Shown here: positions 1 through 7,170 of the stretch, piece after piece
Position numbering within the stretch: the first letter of the stretch is position 1
Layout of the letters: the number at the start of each line of letters is the position of its first letter
NCBI GenBank assembly: GCA_023406965.1
Contig: JAEXTI010000532.1
Span: 1 to 8,301, forward strand
Reading direction: 5' to 3'
From: Chloroflexota bacterium
GTDB lineage: Bacteria; Chloroflexota; Anaerolineae; Anaerolineales; Anaerolineaceae
Length of the DNA stretch: 8,301 nt
Program-made: the position numbers and the translations under genes
Notes under the pieces: model-generated
Database searches by the model: none
What the model was told of the DNA's origin: nothing
What the model saw: only the letters and a program-made list of their open reading frames with translations

Positions 1-1334
1 AAATGCACTTCGTCCTGGTCGATCTGCTCTCGCAGAAAGACACCATGGAAATCCTCAACCGCCTCAACCGCTGCTACCCCTTCCCCAACAACGAGCAGGA
101 AGAGAACGTCCAAAAGCTGCTCGGGCCGATCAACAAAGACATCATCCACCGGGCCATCGAGTCCTTACAAAAAGCCGACGCGCCTCGCCTGGGCGAAATC
201 ATGCAGGAAGCGCAGCACCAGTTCGACACCTTCGCCGCGCCGGTCTGCCCCGAAGAGTTGACCGCGCCCGCCCTGCACCGCGTGCTGGAATACGAACCGC
301 TCAAACCGCACATCTTCGGTTGCAAGGGCGTGGGCTCGCAGGGCGACGGCACCGCGCAGTTCTTATGCCGATCGCAGGAAGACCAGGAACAGGTCGTGCA
401 AATCCTCGAGCAAGACCTGGGCCTGCCGGCCATCCGGTTGACTCTGAAGCCCACCCAGAAAGTGCGCAAGGCGGTCATCCCCGCCGCCGGGTTTGGCACC
501 CGCCTGTTCCCCGCCTCCAAAGCCACCAAGAAGGAACTCTTCCCGGTCATCGACCGCGACGGCATTGCCAAACCGGCCATCCTGCTCATCGTGGAAGAAG
601 CCATAGACGCGGGCATCGAGGAAATCATCATCATCGTCCAGCGCGACGACCTCAACGATTTCCGCTCCTTCTTCAATTCGCAGATCTCTATCGAGAACTT
701 CAACAAGCTCCCGCCGCACTTCAAAGAATACTCGCGCAAACTGCTCGAGATGGGCCAGCGCGTGTCGTTCCTGGTGCAGGACAACCAGGAAGGCTTCGGC
801 CACGCCGTCTACACCACCCGCGAGCGCATCGGCGACGAGCCTTTCCTGCTCATGCTCGGCGACCACATCTACCGCTCCAACACCGCCGCCTCCTGCGCCC
901 GCCAGATGGTGGAGGCCTATAACCAGTACGGCAACAGCGTGGTGGGACTCAAACGCACTCCCGAAGCCGATATCAGCAGCTTTGGCGTGGTCAACGGTGT
1001 GTGGGTGGAAGAGCAGCGCATCCTCAACATCACCGAGTTCGCCGAAAAACCCACCCTCGATTACGCCCGCACCAGCCTGCACGTGCCGCACATCCCCGAG
1101 GACGAGTACCTGACCGTCTTCGGCCAGTACATCATTAAGCCCGAAATCTACGATCTGCTCGAAACCAACATCCGCAACAACCTGCGCGAGCGGGGCGAAT
1201 TCCAGCTCACTTCCGCCCTCGACCGCCTGCGCCAGATGGACGGTTTCCAGGGCTTGATGATCGACGGGCGCCGCTTCGATATTGGGATCCCCGAGCATTA
1301 CCTGGAGACCCTCCAGCTTTACGCCCAGCCGTAG
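1..1334 (+). CDS. GHMP sugar kinase (C-terminal part) fused to UTP-sugar-1-phosphate uridylyltransferase, 5' partial
   Basis: This is a two-domain sugar-activation protein cut off by the left edge of the window. Residues about 40-150, counted from the ATG at base 3, look like the C-terminal half of a GHMP kinase. The glycine-rich third motif is at 108-120 (KGVGSQGDGTAQF). Residues 154-443 form a GalU-type nucleotidyltransferase. It has the NTP-binding signature AAGFGTR (161-167) with basic residues at 173-177, the metal-binding Asp287 in GDH, EKP at 348-350, and GEFQLT (398-403), which matches the GEIQLT segment of GalU. The expected joint activity is to phosphorylate a sugar at C1 and couple the sugar-1-phosphate to a nucleotide, probably UTP, giving a nucleotide sugar in the cytoplasm. 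The kinase N-terminal ATP-binding half is missing, so the ATG at base 3 is almost certainly internal and the gene starts upstream. The stop codon is TAG at 1332-1334. The sugar cannot be named from sequence; glucose, galactose and glucuronate are possible. Confidence 0.88.
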   Translation, partial: MHFVLVDLLSQKDTMEILNRLNRCYPFPNNEQEENVQKLLGPINKDIIHRAIESLQKADAPRLGEIMQEAQHQFDTFAAPVCPEELTAPALHRVLEYEPLKPHIFGCKGVGSQGDGTAQFLCRSQEDQEQVVQILEQDLGLPAIRLTLKPTQKVRKAVIPAAGFGTRLFPASKATKKELFPVIDRDGIAKPAILLIVEEAIDAGIEEIIIIVQRDDLNDFRSFFNSQISIENFNKLPPHFKEYSRKLLEMGQRVSFLVQDNQEGFGHAVYTTRERIGDEPFLLMLGDHIYRSNTAASCARQMVEAYNQYGNSVVGLKRTPEADISSFGVVNGVWVEEQRILNITEFAEKPTLDYARTSLHVPHIPEDEYLTVFGQYIIKPEIYDLLETNIRNNLRERGEFQLTSALDRLRQMDGFQGLMIDGRRFDIGIPEHYLETLQLYAQP

Positions 1335-1905
1335 GCTTGAGCCATTCCTTCAATTTCTCGACTTCAACCGGGGATAGTGCGCGCCACTCCCCCGGTTTTA
1401 GTTCGCCCAGGGCCAGGGGGCCAATCGCTACACGCACCAATCGCAGGGTTGGAAAACCCACCGCAGCGGTCATGTGGCGAATCTGGCGTTTTTTGCCCTC
1501 GCGCAGCACCAGCCGCAGCCAGGTGGTGGGCCCGTGCGGCGTCACCGGTTTGCTACGCGGCGGCAGCTCGGGCTCGGGCACAATCAGCGCCTCGCAGCGG
1601 CGGGTGGTGATGCCGCGAATGACCACGCCGGTTTCCAGTTGCTGCAGCGCCGCCTCGCTCACCACGCCTTCCACCTGCACGAAGTAGGTCTTGGGATGGT
1701 TAAAGTGCGGGGAGGTCAGGATGTGCGCCAGCGGGCCGTCGTTGGTCAGCAGCAGCAGCCCCTCCGAGTCCAGGTCCAGCCGCCCCCCCGGGTACACGTC
1801 CGGCACGTCGATGAAGGTCTTGAGCGTCTCGTGCCCCTCGTCATCCGTGAACGCCGTCACCACCCCGTAGGGCTTATTGAACAGAATGTATTGCAGAGAG
1901 TCCAA
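1207..1905 (-). CDS. rluE: 23S rRNA pseudouridine synthase, RsuA/RluE family
   Basis: The protein isomerises a uridine in 23S rRNA to pseudouridine. By similarity the target is the U2457-type site of E. coli RluE. The fold starts almost at once with YILFNKPYG (6-14). The catalytic loop GRLDLDSEG (41-49) carries the presumed nucleophile Asp44, followed by LLLTNDG (51-57). The conserved C-terminal signatures EGKKRQIRHM (136-145) and VGFPTLRLVR (149-158) are present. The start is a TTG at 1905: it follows AAGGA with a 7-nt spacer, an in-frame TGA lies two codons upstream, and no other start precedes the fold. The conserved domain ends near residue 190. A 42-residue tail rich in Gly, Arg and Ser and free of acidic residues follows, encoded wholly antisense to the end of the uridylyltransferase gene. 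RluE specificity rests on remembered family similarity; a related Rsu-family enzyme (RluB/RluF type) is the alternative. Confidence 0.92.
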   Translation of the reverse strand: MDSLQYILFNKPYGVVTAFTDDEGHETLKTFIDVPDVYPGGRLDLDSEGLLLLTNDGPLAHILTSPHFNHPKTYFVQVEGVVSEAALQQLETGVVIRGITTRRCEALIVPEPELPPRSKPVTPHGPTTWLRLVLREGKKRQIRHMTAAVGFPTLRLVRVAIGPLALGELKPGEWRALSPVEVEKLKEWLKPTAGRKAGGSPGNARGSQYRSGARRSSSPGNRPSGAGGRGRK

Positions 1906-1912
1906 GGTTCAA

Positions 1913-1917
1913 TCCTT
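1913..1917 (-). promoter_or_regulatory. Ribosome binding site fixing the TTG start of the pseudouridine synthase gene
   Basis: On the minus strand AAGGA (within AAAAAGGATTG) sits 7 nt before the TTG at 1905. It lies between the repeat element and the gene. With the in-frame TGA just upstream it supports TTG as the start, since no ATG occurs before the conserved fold. Confidence 0.7.
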
Positions 1918-1918
1918 T

Positions 1919-2218
1919 TTATCCGCGAATGACGCGAATGGCCGCGAATGAAGATGATCTATCACGAATTACACGAATGCACACGAATTTCAGAGAAGAA
2001 AATAAGAAGAAATGGGAAAGAAAGCAATATCTTACAGAGGGTTTTCTGCACTATTCTTTACATCCGTGCCATTTGCGTTTACCCTGGCAAGACGAAATCT
2101 TATTACTAAAAAATTCCTTTTCTTCATTTGCGCCCATTCGCGTCATTCGCGGACAAATTCCTCTTCAATTCTCTTCATTCGTGTAAATTCGTGGATAAAT
2201 TTCTTTATTCGCGGATAA
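1919..2218. repeat. 300-bp inverted-repeat element built of CGAAT-containing units (MITE-like)
   Basis: This element fills the whole gap between the esterase and pseudouridine synthase genes. Both ends carry the same 12 bp in inverted orientation: TTATCCGCGAAT at 1919-1930 and its complement at 2207-2218. A longer perfect 20-bp inverted match, TCCGCGAATGACGCGAATGG, lies at 1922-1941 and, inverted, at 2134-2153. A looser pair is CACGAATTACACGAATG at 1963-1979 against the complement of 2176-2193. The core CGAAT occurs at 1926, 1935, 1945, 1965, 1974 and 1984 in the left arm, and as ATTCG at 2136, 2145, 2177, 2187 and 2207 in the right arm. Most spacings are 9, 10 or 20 bp, i.e. about one or two helical turns. 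The middle (about 1990-2130) is AT-rich and shows no credible gene. No transposase is present and no convincing target-site duplication is seen; the flanking TTT is too short to count. From memory, similar CGAAT tracts recur between genes in other environmental bacteria. Confidence 0.75.
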
Positions 2219-3425
2219 TTTCTTCGTCCACGAAGTCCATGAAACAATCCCAATCGTACGCCGTCACATCATGCCCGCCCTCGCGGATATGGTAACCCAC
2301 CCGGCTGCGCAGCGGTTGGCGCAAGCCGGGCATCTCATCCGAAGGCAGCCCCTCCTCGCCCAACAGGCGGTAGACCGGCCCGGCGTGGTAAGCCGCCAGG
2401 AACTCCCCGCGTGGATCGGCCCACAGGTCCTCCGCCGCGCTGGCCACATACACCGGGCGCGGCGCGATCAACGCCAACAGCATGTGTTGGTCGTAAGGCA
2501 TCTTCTCTTCCTGACCGTTATAGGCGTGGAAATTCTTGCAGAACCAGTGCGGAAAGCGTGTATTGATCGCCGCCACCGTCTCGCCGAAGCGCCGCCGCGA
2601 AAGCGCCGCCCCGCCACAACCCGAAGCGTTGGAAATGACCGCCGCAAAGCGCTCATCCTGCGCCCCGGCCCACAAAGCCGTCTTGCCCAGCCGCGAATGG
2701 CCCATCAACGCCACCCGGGCCGCGTCCACGTCCGGATCGCCTTCCAAATAATCCATGATTCGTGACAGGCCCCAGGCCCAGGCCCCAATCGCCCCCCACT
2801 CGTCCGCAGCCGGAGCAGACTGCTCCGGCTGGTAAAACAACGGGTGGATTCCGTTGCCAAAATCATCCACGTCGGGGTCCAGGTCGCCATAACAGGCCGT
2901 CACCAGCCCAAAGCCGCGATTCAAAACGCGCTCCACCTGCCACTGCGAAGCTGCCATTCCCCGCCCCGCCTCGGTGGCCCGGTGATTCTCTATCCCCGGC
3001 CAGTTCTCGAACCACCCCTCCGAAACCAGCACCTCGGGGTCGTGCGTGACCGCATGGTTGCCCGAGAAGTTCAACCCCAGGAACACCGGCGCGGGGCGCT
3101 TGGCGGCGTTGGGCAAATAGATCAGCACGTCCACGGTCGGACCGTCCACTGCGGGCGTGAAATGCAGGCGAACCTGCTTGCGCGTGGCCAGCCCACCCAG
3201 CGCCCGCGAGTCCTCGTCCAGCACCTCGCTGCGCTGGTAATCCAGCCAGCCCGGTGCCCGCCCAAACATCTGCCCGGCGAAGAGATCGAGAATCTCGGGG
3301 CGGCGCACATCCCGCCAGGACTGCGCATCCTTTACCGGCGTCCCGTCCAGACACCCAAGCGGGTCGGGCAGTTCATAGGCAGGTACCAGGGCTTCGTCGT
3401 AGATGATTTCGGTCATGTCGCTCAT
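2205..3425 (-). CDS. CE15-family glucuronoyl esterase-like alpha/beta hydrolase
   Basis: This 406-residue serine hydrolase resembles bacterial CE15 enzymes, which cleave esters between lignin alcohols and (4-O-methyl)glucuronate on xylan. The nucleophile elbow is GHSRLGK (242-248) with Ser244. The family segment [15 protein letters not shown] (268-282) and FPHWFCKNF (291-299) follow. Then comes the strand and acidic loop [16 protein letters not shown] (323-338), and finally the catalytic His385 in GGHDV. No N-terminal signal peptide or lipobox is visible: the protein starts [15 protein letters not shown] and has no hydrophobic segment, so it appears cytoplasmic, unusual for this family. The start ATG at 3425 is preceded by GGAG with a 6-nt spacer, which favours it over the ATG three codons later. 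The gene begins 13 bp after the split-barrel gene, so the two are probably co-transcribed. Its last codons (IIRE, stop) overlap the end of the repeat element. Annotation pipelines may instead call it acetylxylan esterase. Confidence 0.87.
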   Translation of the reverse strand: MSDMTEIIYDEALVPAYELPDPLGCLDGTPVKDAQSWRDVRRPEILDLFAGQMFGRAPGWLDYQRSEVLDEDSRALGGLATRKQVRLHFTPAVDGPTVDVLIYLPNAAKRPAPVFLGLNFSGNHAVTHDPEVLVSEGWFENWPGIENHRATEAGRGMAASQWQVERVLNRGFGLVTACYGDLDPDVDDFGNGIHPLFYQPEQSAPAADEWGAIGAWAWGLSRIMDYLEGDPDVDAARVALMGHSRLGKTALWAGAQDERFAAVISNASGCGGAALSRRRFGETVAAINTRFPHWFCKNFHAYNGQEEKMPYDQHMLLALIAPRPVYVASAAEDLWADPRGEFLAAYHAGPVYRLLGEEGLPSDEMPGLRQPLRSRVGYHIREGGHDVTAYDWDCFMDFVDEEIIRE

Positions 3426-3438
3426 GGGAGACTCCGCA

Positions 3439-3807
3439 TCAGACTGCCGGTCGAACCGCGATCACCACATACCTGGCTCGCCGTATTTTACCCAGAATAT
3501 CGAACATCCATTTGGAACGGTATTTTTTGGCCATCAGGCCGTTGATCCGCACCGCATCGGCCCCATCTACCAGGAACGCCTGACCACCCTCCCACTCGCC
3601 TAACGGCGTACCGCGTCCATCGCTGGGAACGATTTTTACCTGGCCATTACGCCGGATCCGTTTCACCTTTCCCGATCCGTCCTCCGTGCGAATATATAAT
3701 ATTTCGCCGTCCTGCAGGAACCAAACAGGGGTTCTCACTCCCTCGCCGTTTTTGCGGAAAGTCTCCAGGTTCAAATAAGCATGCCTGTCAAATTGTTCAA
3801 ATGCCAT
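3439..3807 (-). CDS. PPOX-class F420-dependent/flavin split-barrel protein
   Basis: This small 122-residue protein of the pyridoxamine-phosphate-oxidase split-barrel superfamily is most like the mycobacterial Rv2061-type subgroup. Visible family segments are [20 protein letters not shown] (11-30), the strand EILYIRT (35-41), the cofactor-phosphate-binding stretch [16 protein letters not shown] (46-61), and GRGTPLGEW (64-72). Members bind F420 or FMN and act as reductases or cofactor carriers on mostly unknown substrates, so no substrate can be named here. The size is normal for the subgroup and it has no signal or membrane segment. The start ATG at 3807 has AGGAG 9 nt upstream. It sits 44 bp after the regulator gene and 13 bp before the esterase gene on the same strand. 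A strong promoter match lies just upstream and could drive these two genes apart from the regulator. Confidence 0.85.
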   Translation of the reverse strand: MAFEQFDRHAYLNLETFRKNGEGVRTPVWFLQDGEILYIRTEDGSGKVKRIRRNGQVKIVPSDGRGTPLGEWEGGQAFLVDGADAVRINGLMAKKYRSKWMFDILGKIRRARYVVIAVRPAV

Positions 3808-3827
3808 GGTTAGGTTCTCCTGCTTTG

Positions 3828-3855
3828 ATTATACGCTCAACCGGAATATTGTCAT
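3828..3855 (-). promoter_or_regulatory. Predicted sigma70-like promoter for the split-barrel/esterase pair
   Basis: On the minus strand, ATGACA (3855-3850; 5/6 to TTGACA) is followed by a 16-bp spacer and a perfect TATAAT (3833-3828). The -35 hexamer contains the TGA stop codon of the upstream regulator gene. The predicted transcript start near 3821 would leave a leader of only about 14 nt, with the AGGAG ribosome site (3817-3821) at its very 5' end. Confidence 0.6.
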
Positions 3856-6800
3856 TCCTCCTTGGCGTACGCGTACATCTCCTCGCGGGACATGGCACAA
3901 CCTTCCTCCCAGGCCAACTGAAACGCCTCCTCGCCCAGCGCTTCTCGCGCAGAAGCAAGAGCCCCCTCATATTCCTCACGCTCCGCCGGCGAGGACGCCA
4001 CACTCAACCAGCCCGCCCAGCGGTCCAACGCCCCAAACAGCACCGCCGCCCGCCGCTCGCGCTTCTCTAACACGTTCACCACGCCTAACATCCGTATGGC
4101 AAACAGCCGATAAGCATTGGTGTATATTTTTTCTGTCCGCAAATAGGATAAAGCGCGAGCCCAATCCCCCCGCGATAAACAGATTCGCGCGATGAGATAG
4201 GGGATGAAATTGCTATCGGCCATATTCTGCTCAATCCATTCATAAGAAGCTTCTGCTTCATCATACAACCCCAGGAAACAACAGGACTGAGCTAACCAGA
4301 TGTGCGCCAAGTATTGCGCATGAAGCTCACCCATCTCCCGTGAAACCGTATTCATCTCTAACGCAAATTGCCTGGCCTGTACATAATTCCCCTCGCAAAC
4401 CATCACTCGCACAGGAATGATCGCTGAAAAAAGCGCCTGACCTCGATTTCCGACCAACTCAAAACAGGCCTGGGCAGCGTGAGCATAGTTAACAATATCA
4501 GGGTAATTTCCTCTTCTCACCGCCAATTCGCTTAAGTTATACAGTGCCCACCCCTCTCCATCCACATCGCCGATCTGCCGGCGGATAGACAGATTTTTCT
4601 CCCCAAAGGATTGGGCCTGATCCAGTTCGCCTTTAAACATATGTTCCCGCATGAAATCTTTCAGGTACTCCCCGGCATAAAATAAATAGCCCTTACGTAA
4701 ACAGGTCTCCAACCGATCAACGGCCTCTTCCCAGGTTTCGGAGCCACCGTACGTACATGCGGTTATTTCCGGATCATGTTCTTCGCGGTAATTAAGGAAT
4801 ATTTGCTTGGCCGCTTGAATGGTTGGGTACCTGGGTCCACCAAACGAGATTTCACTAATTCTCAAACGACCGGCTGCAAATAATAACCTGGCACGAGCAA
4901 TCCAATCTTCCTTCGTACGCTCTATCGTCGCATATTTTTTCTCTTCCACCGCCAATAATCGATCCAGCCAGTCAACTGCTTCAGAGGTGTGGCCGTGAAT
5001 GGTCCAGAACCACAACAACGCCGAACCCATCCTCACCCCGGGCTCTAGTGAGTCGGACAGTGACCATGCCAACGCCGAGCGGATGTTGCCCAATTCCTGC
5101 TCCAAGCGGGCCAGCCACTCCACCATGCCCCAGGCATGCAAGTGTGGTTCTGCCTCTTCCGCCAATGCGCAGAAGTATTCCAGATGCCGCTGGCGTAAAC
5201 CAGTCTCGCCCTCGCGTTCCAGCAGTCGCTCTAGCGCGTACTGCCGCACCGGCTCCAACATGCGGAAGCGCGAGTCTTGTTCGCCAACCTGCTCATACAG
5301 CACCAACGATTTGTCCACCAACTGCCCCAGCAGGTCTAGAATGTCGGTACTCTGGAGTTTTTCTCCATCCACGCAAATCGCCTCGGCTGCGTCCAGCGTC
5401 CAGCCGCCCACGAACACCCCCAACCTGCGCAGCAACACCTGCTCGGCTTCAGAAAGCAAATCATAGGACCAGTCGATCACCGCCTTGAGAGTCTGGTGGC
5501 GAGGCAATTCCGTGCGCAGGCCCCCTCTTAGCGTCTGGAAAACATGGTCCAACCGCCCGGCAATCTGCTCCACCGGCAGCACCCGCAGCCTCGCCGCCGC
5601 CATCTCGATGGCCAGGGGAATGCCGTCCAACCGCCGGCACACCTCCAATACCGGTGGCAGGCTGCGTTCGTTGAGCAAGAATTTGGTGTCAGCCTGGGCG
5701 GCTCGCTCTGAAAATAGACGCACCGCTTCACACTCAGCGGCAGGTTCCGCGATAAAATTTTCGTTGACGGATTGACGCTGTTTGGGCAACTTCAGGGAAG
5801 GGCACCGGAAAATCATCTCGCCGTTAATATTGAGTAACTCTCGGCTGGTCGCCAGGATCACCACCCGCGGGCAGCCGCGCAGTAGGGATTCGGTAAGTTC
5901 GGCGGCCGCCTGGATCACGTGCTCGCAGTTATCCAGCACGATCAGGTAGCGCTTGTCGTGCAAGAAATCCACCAATATTTCGCTGGGAGATTGTCCGGGA
6001 ACCTCCTTCAATCCCAGCACCTTGAGTGTTGTCACCGCCACCAGATCGGGATCCGTCAGGCGCGCCAGATCCACAAAGCGCACCCGGTTCTTGAACGCTT
6101 CCAGCAATTCTTCCGCCGTGCGCAAAGCCAGGCGAGTTTTGCCCACCCCGCCAGTTCCAATCACCGTCACCAGGCGAGTTCTGCCCGCAAGGATCGTCTG
6201 TTTGAGCCTGGCGATTTCTTGCTCTCGCCCAATGAAAGAGGTGGTCTCGGCAGGCAGGTTGTGCCTGGGTATGGCGATTGCCAACTTGGGAGAGAGTCGC
6301 CCCGAGTGTACCATTTGATACAGTTCCTGGGTACTCCGGCTGGGCTCGGCGTCCAGTTCCTGGCGTAAGCGCTCCTTCAAGGTCTCGTACTGGCGCAGCG
6401 CTGCCCGCCGCTGTCCATTCTTCGCCAGCAAGCGCATCAACCCGGCGTGAGCCTCCTCGCTGCACGGGTCCGTTTCCAACAGCTTGCGCAGTGCCGCAAT
6501 CCCCGCCGGGTACTCCTGGCGTTTCTCGTAAGCCTCTGCCAATCCCATCAGCAGATTTTGATAGGTCTCTTTGACAGCCTCTCGCCTTGAGACAATCCAC
6601 TCTTCGTACGGATCATCCGGCAGCAGTTCGCCCGTATACAGGTCAAGCGCCGCTAGATAGTTTTCGGGCGTGGGATCGTTTCGCAGGATAGATGCCGCAG
6701 CTTCAAACTGCTCCATATCCCCGTCCATACCATCCAGGCTCAGCCAGCCTTCATCCAACAGCAGGCAGCGCAATCCATCCGGGCAAAGCACTTTACGCGT

Positions 6801-7061
6801 GGCGTGCAATGTCTGGTGGAAGTTATTCCCCGCGGCATCCAGTTCGGAATCGGGCCACAGGGTATCGATGATCTTGTCGCGGTGCAGGCGGTGGCCCGGC
6901 GCCAGGGCCAGCAGCTTGATCAGATTCCTCACTCGCCGCGAGTGCAGAGCTTCATCGCTGATCCGCTCCCCGTTCACCCAAACACCAAAACCACCCAGCA
7001 ATTGTATGCGCAACCTGGGTGGGCAAGATATACCATCGTCCGAACACACCTTCATACCCAT
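3852..7061 (-). CDS. SARP/AfsR-like transcriptional regulator: winged helix-BTAD-NB-ARC ATPase-TPR
   Basis: This is a 1069-residue one-component regulator of the SARP/AfsR type. Residues about 15-111 form an OmpR-like winged-helix DNA-binding domain (LRIQLLGGFGVWVNG, then SRRVRNLIKLLALAPG and LWPD). Residues about 115-252 form the BTAD domain (EEWIVSRREAV, then RAALRQYETLKERLRQELDAEP). A STAND/NB-ARC ATPase follows: Walker A GTGGVGKT (302-309), Walker B YLIVLD (372-377), ATSRELL (404-410), and the GIPLAIEMAAARL segment (480-492). From about 620 to the end are TPR-like helical repeats, closing with a tail common in such proteins (LFGALDRWAG, ALGEEAFQLAWEEGCAMSREE). ATP binding and ligand sensing by the repeats probably control DNA binding. 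Coordinates give the longest form. The ATG at 7055 may be the true start, because GGAAAG (7062-7067) lies 6 nt before it but directly abuts the ATG at 7061. No signal is known; the adjacent downstream genes are plausible targets. Confidence 0.93.
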   Translation of the reverse strand: MGMKVCSDDGISCPPRLRIQLLGGFGVWVNGERISDEALHSRRVRNLIKLLALAPGHRLHRDKIIDTLWPDSELDAAGNNFHQTLHATRKVLCPDGLRCLLLDEGWLSLDGMDGDMEQFEAAASILRNDPTPENYLAALDLYTGELLPDDPYEEWIVSRREAVKETYQNLLMGLAEAYEKRQEYPAGIAALRKLLETDPCSEEAHAGLMRLLAKNGQRRAALRQYETLKERLRQELDAEPSRSTQELYQMVHSGRLSPKLAIAIPRHNLPAETTSFIGREQEIARLKQTILAGRTRLVTVIGTGGVGKTRLALRTAEELLEAFKNRVRFVDLARLTDPDLVAVTTLKVLGLKEVPGQSPSEILVDFLHDKRYLIVLDNCEHVIQAAAELTESLLRGCPRVVILATSRELLNINGEMIFRCPSLKLPKQRQSVNENFIAEPAAECEAVRLFSERAAQADTKFLLNERSLPPVLEVCRRLDGIPLAIEMAAARLRVLPVEQIAGRLDHVFQTLRGGLRTELPRHQTLKAVIDWSYDLLSEAEQVLLRRLGVFVGGWTLDAAEAICVDGEKLQSTDILDLLGQLVDKSLVLYEQVGEQDSRFRMLEPVRQYALERLLEREGETGLRQRHLEYFCALAEEAEPHLHAWGMVEWLARLEQELGNIRSALAWSLSDSLEPGVRMGSALLWFWTIHGHTSEAVDWLDRLLAVEEKKYATIERTKEDWIARARLLFAAGRLRISEISFGGPRYPTIQAAKQIFLNYREEHDPEITACTYGGSETWEEAVDRLETCLRKGYLFYAGEYLKDFMREHMFKGELDQAQSFGEKNLSIRRQIGDVDGEGWALYNLSELAVRRGNYPDIVNYAHAAQACFELVGNRGQALFSAIIPVRVMVCEGNYVQARQFALEMNTVSREMGELHAQYLAHIWLAQSCCFLGLYDEAEASYEWIEQNMADSNFIPYLIARICLSRGDWARALSYLRTEKIYTNAYRLFAIRMLGVVNVLEKRERRAAVLFGALDRWAGWLSVASSPAEREEYEGALASAREALGEEAFQLAWEEGCAMSREEMYAYAKEE

Positions 7062-7170
7062 CTTTCCGGCGATCAGAGGGTAACTGCTCAGGCGACTGGA
7101 CCGGAACCGCTAGATGTTTACAAGTTGTGCCAGGGGAAGTGACCAATAAATGGCCCCCAAACGGACAACG

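Noticed and set aside
363..1298. Long minus-strand open frame (311 codons) antisense to the uridylyltransferase
   Set aside because: It is the antisense shadow of a conserved protein in GC-rich DNA. It has repetitive acidic and hydrophobic composition and no recognisable domain.
1999..2027. Possible promoter for the pseudouridine synthase gene inside the element (TTGCTT-N17-TATTTT, minus strand)
   Set aside because: Only 3/6 and 4/6 matches in an AT-rich stretch where such hits are expected by chance.
1929..2186. Small plus-strand open frame (85 codons) inside the repeat element
   Set aside because: Its sequence is the translation of the CGAAT repeats themselves. Such peptides are a common source of false hypothetical proteins.
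1919..2218. Possible CRISPR array
   Set aside because: The CGAAT units are about 10 bp apart, inverted between arms, and lack spacers of uniform length; no cas gene is nearby.
1916..2221. Target-site duplication flanking the repeat element
   Set aside because: Only TTT is shared on both sides, too short and too common to be evidence of transposition.
2844..3545. Plus-strand open frame of 233 codons across the esterase and split-barrel genes
   Set aside because: Shadow frame spanning two well-supported minus-strand genes, with no family motif.
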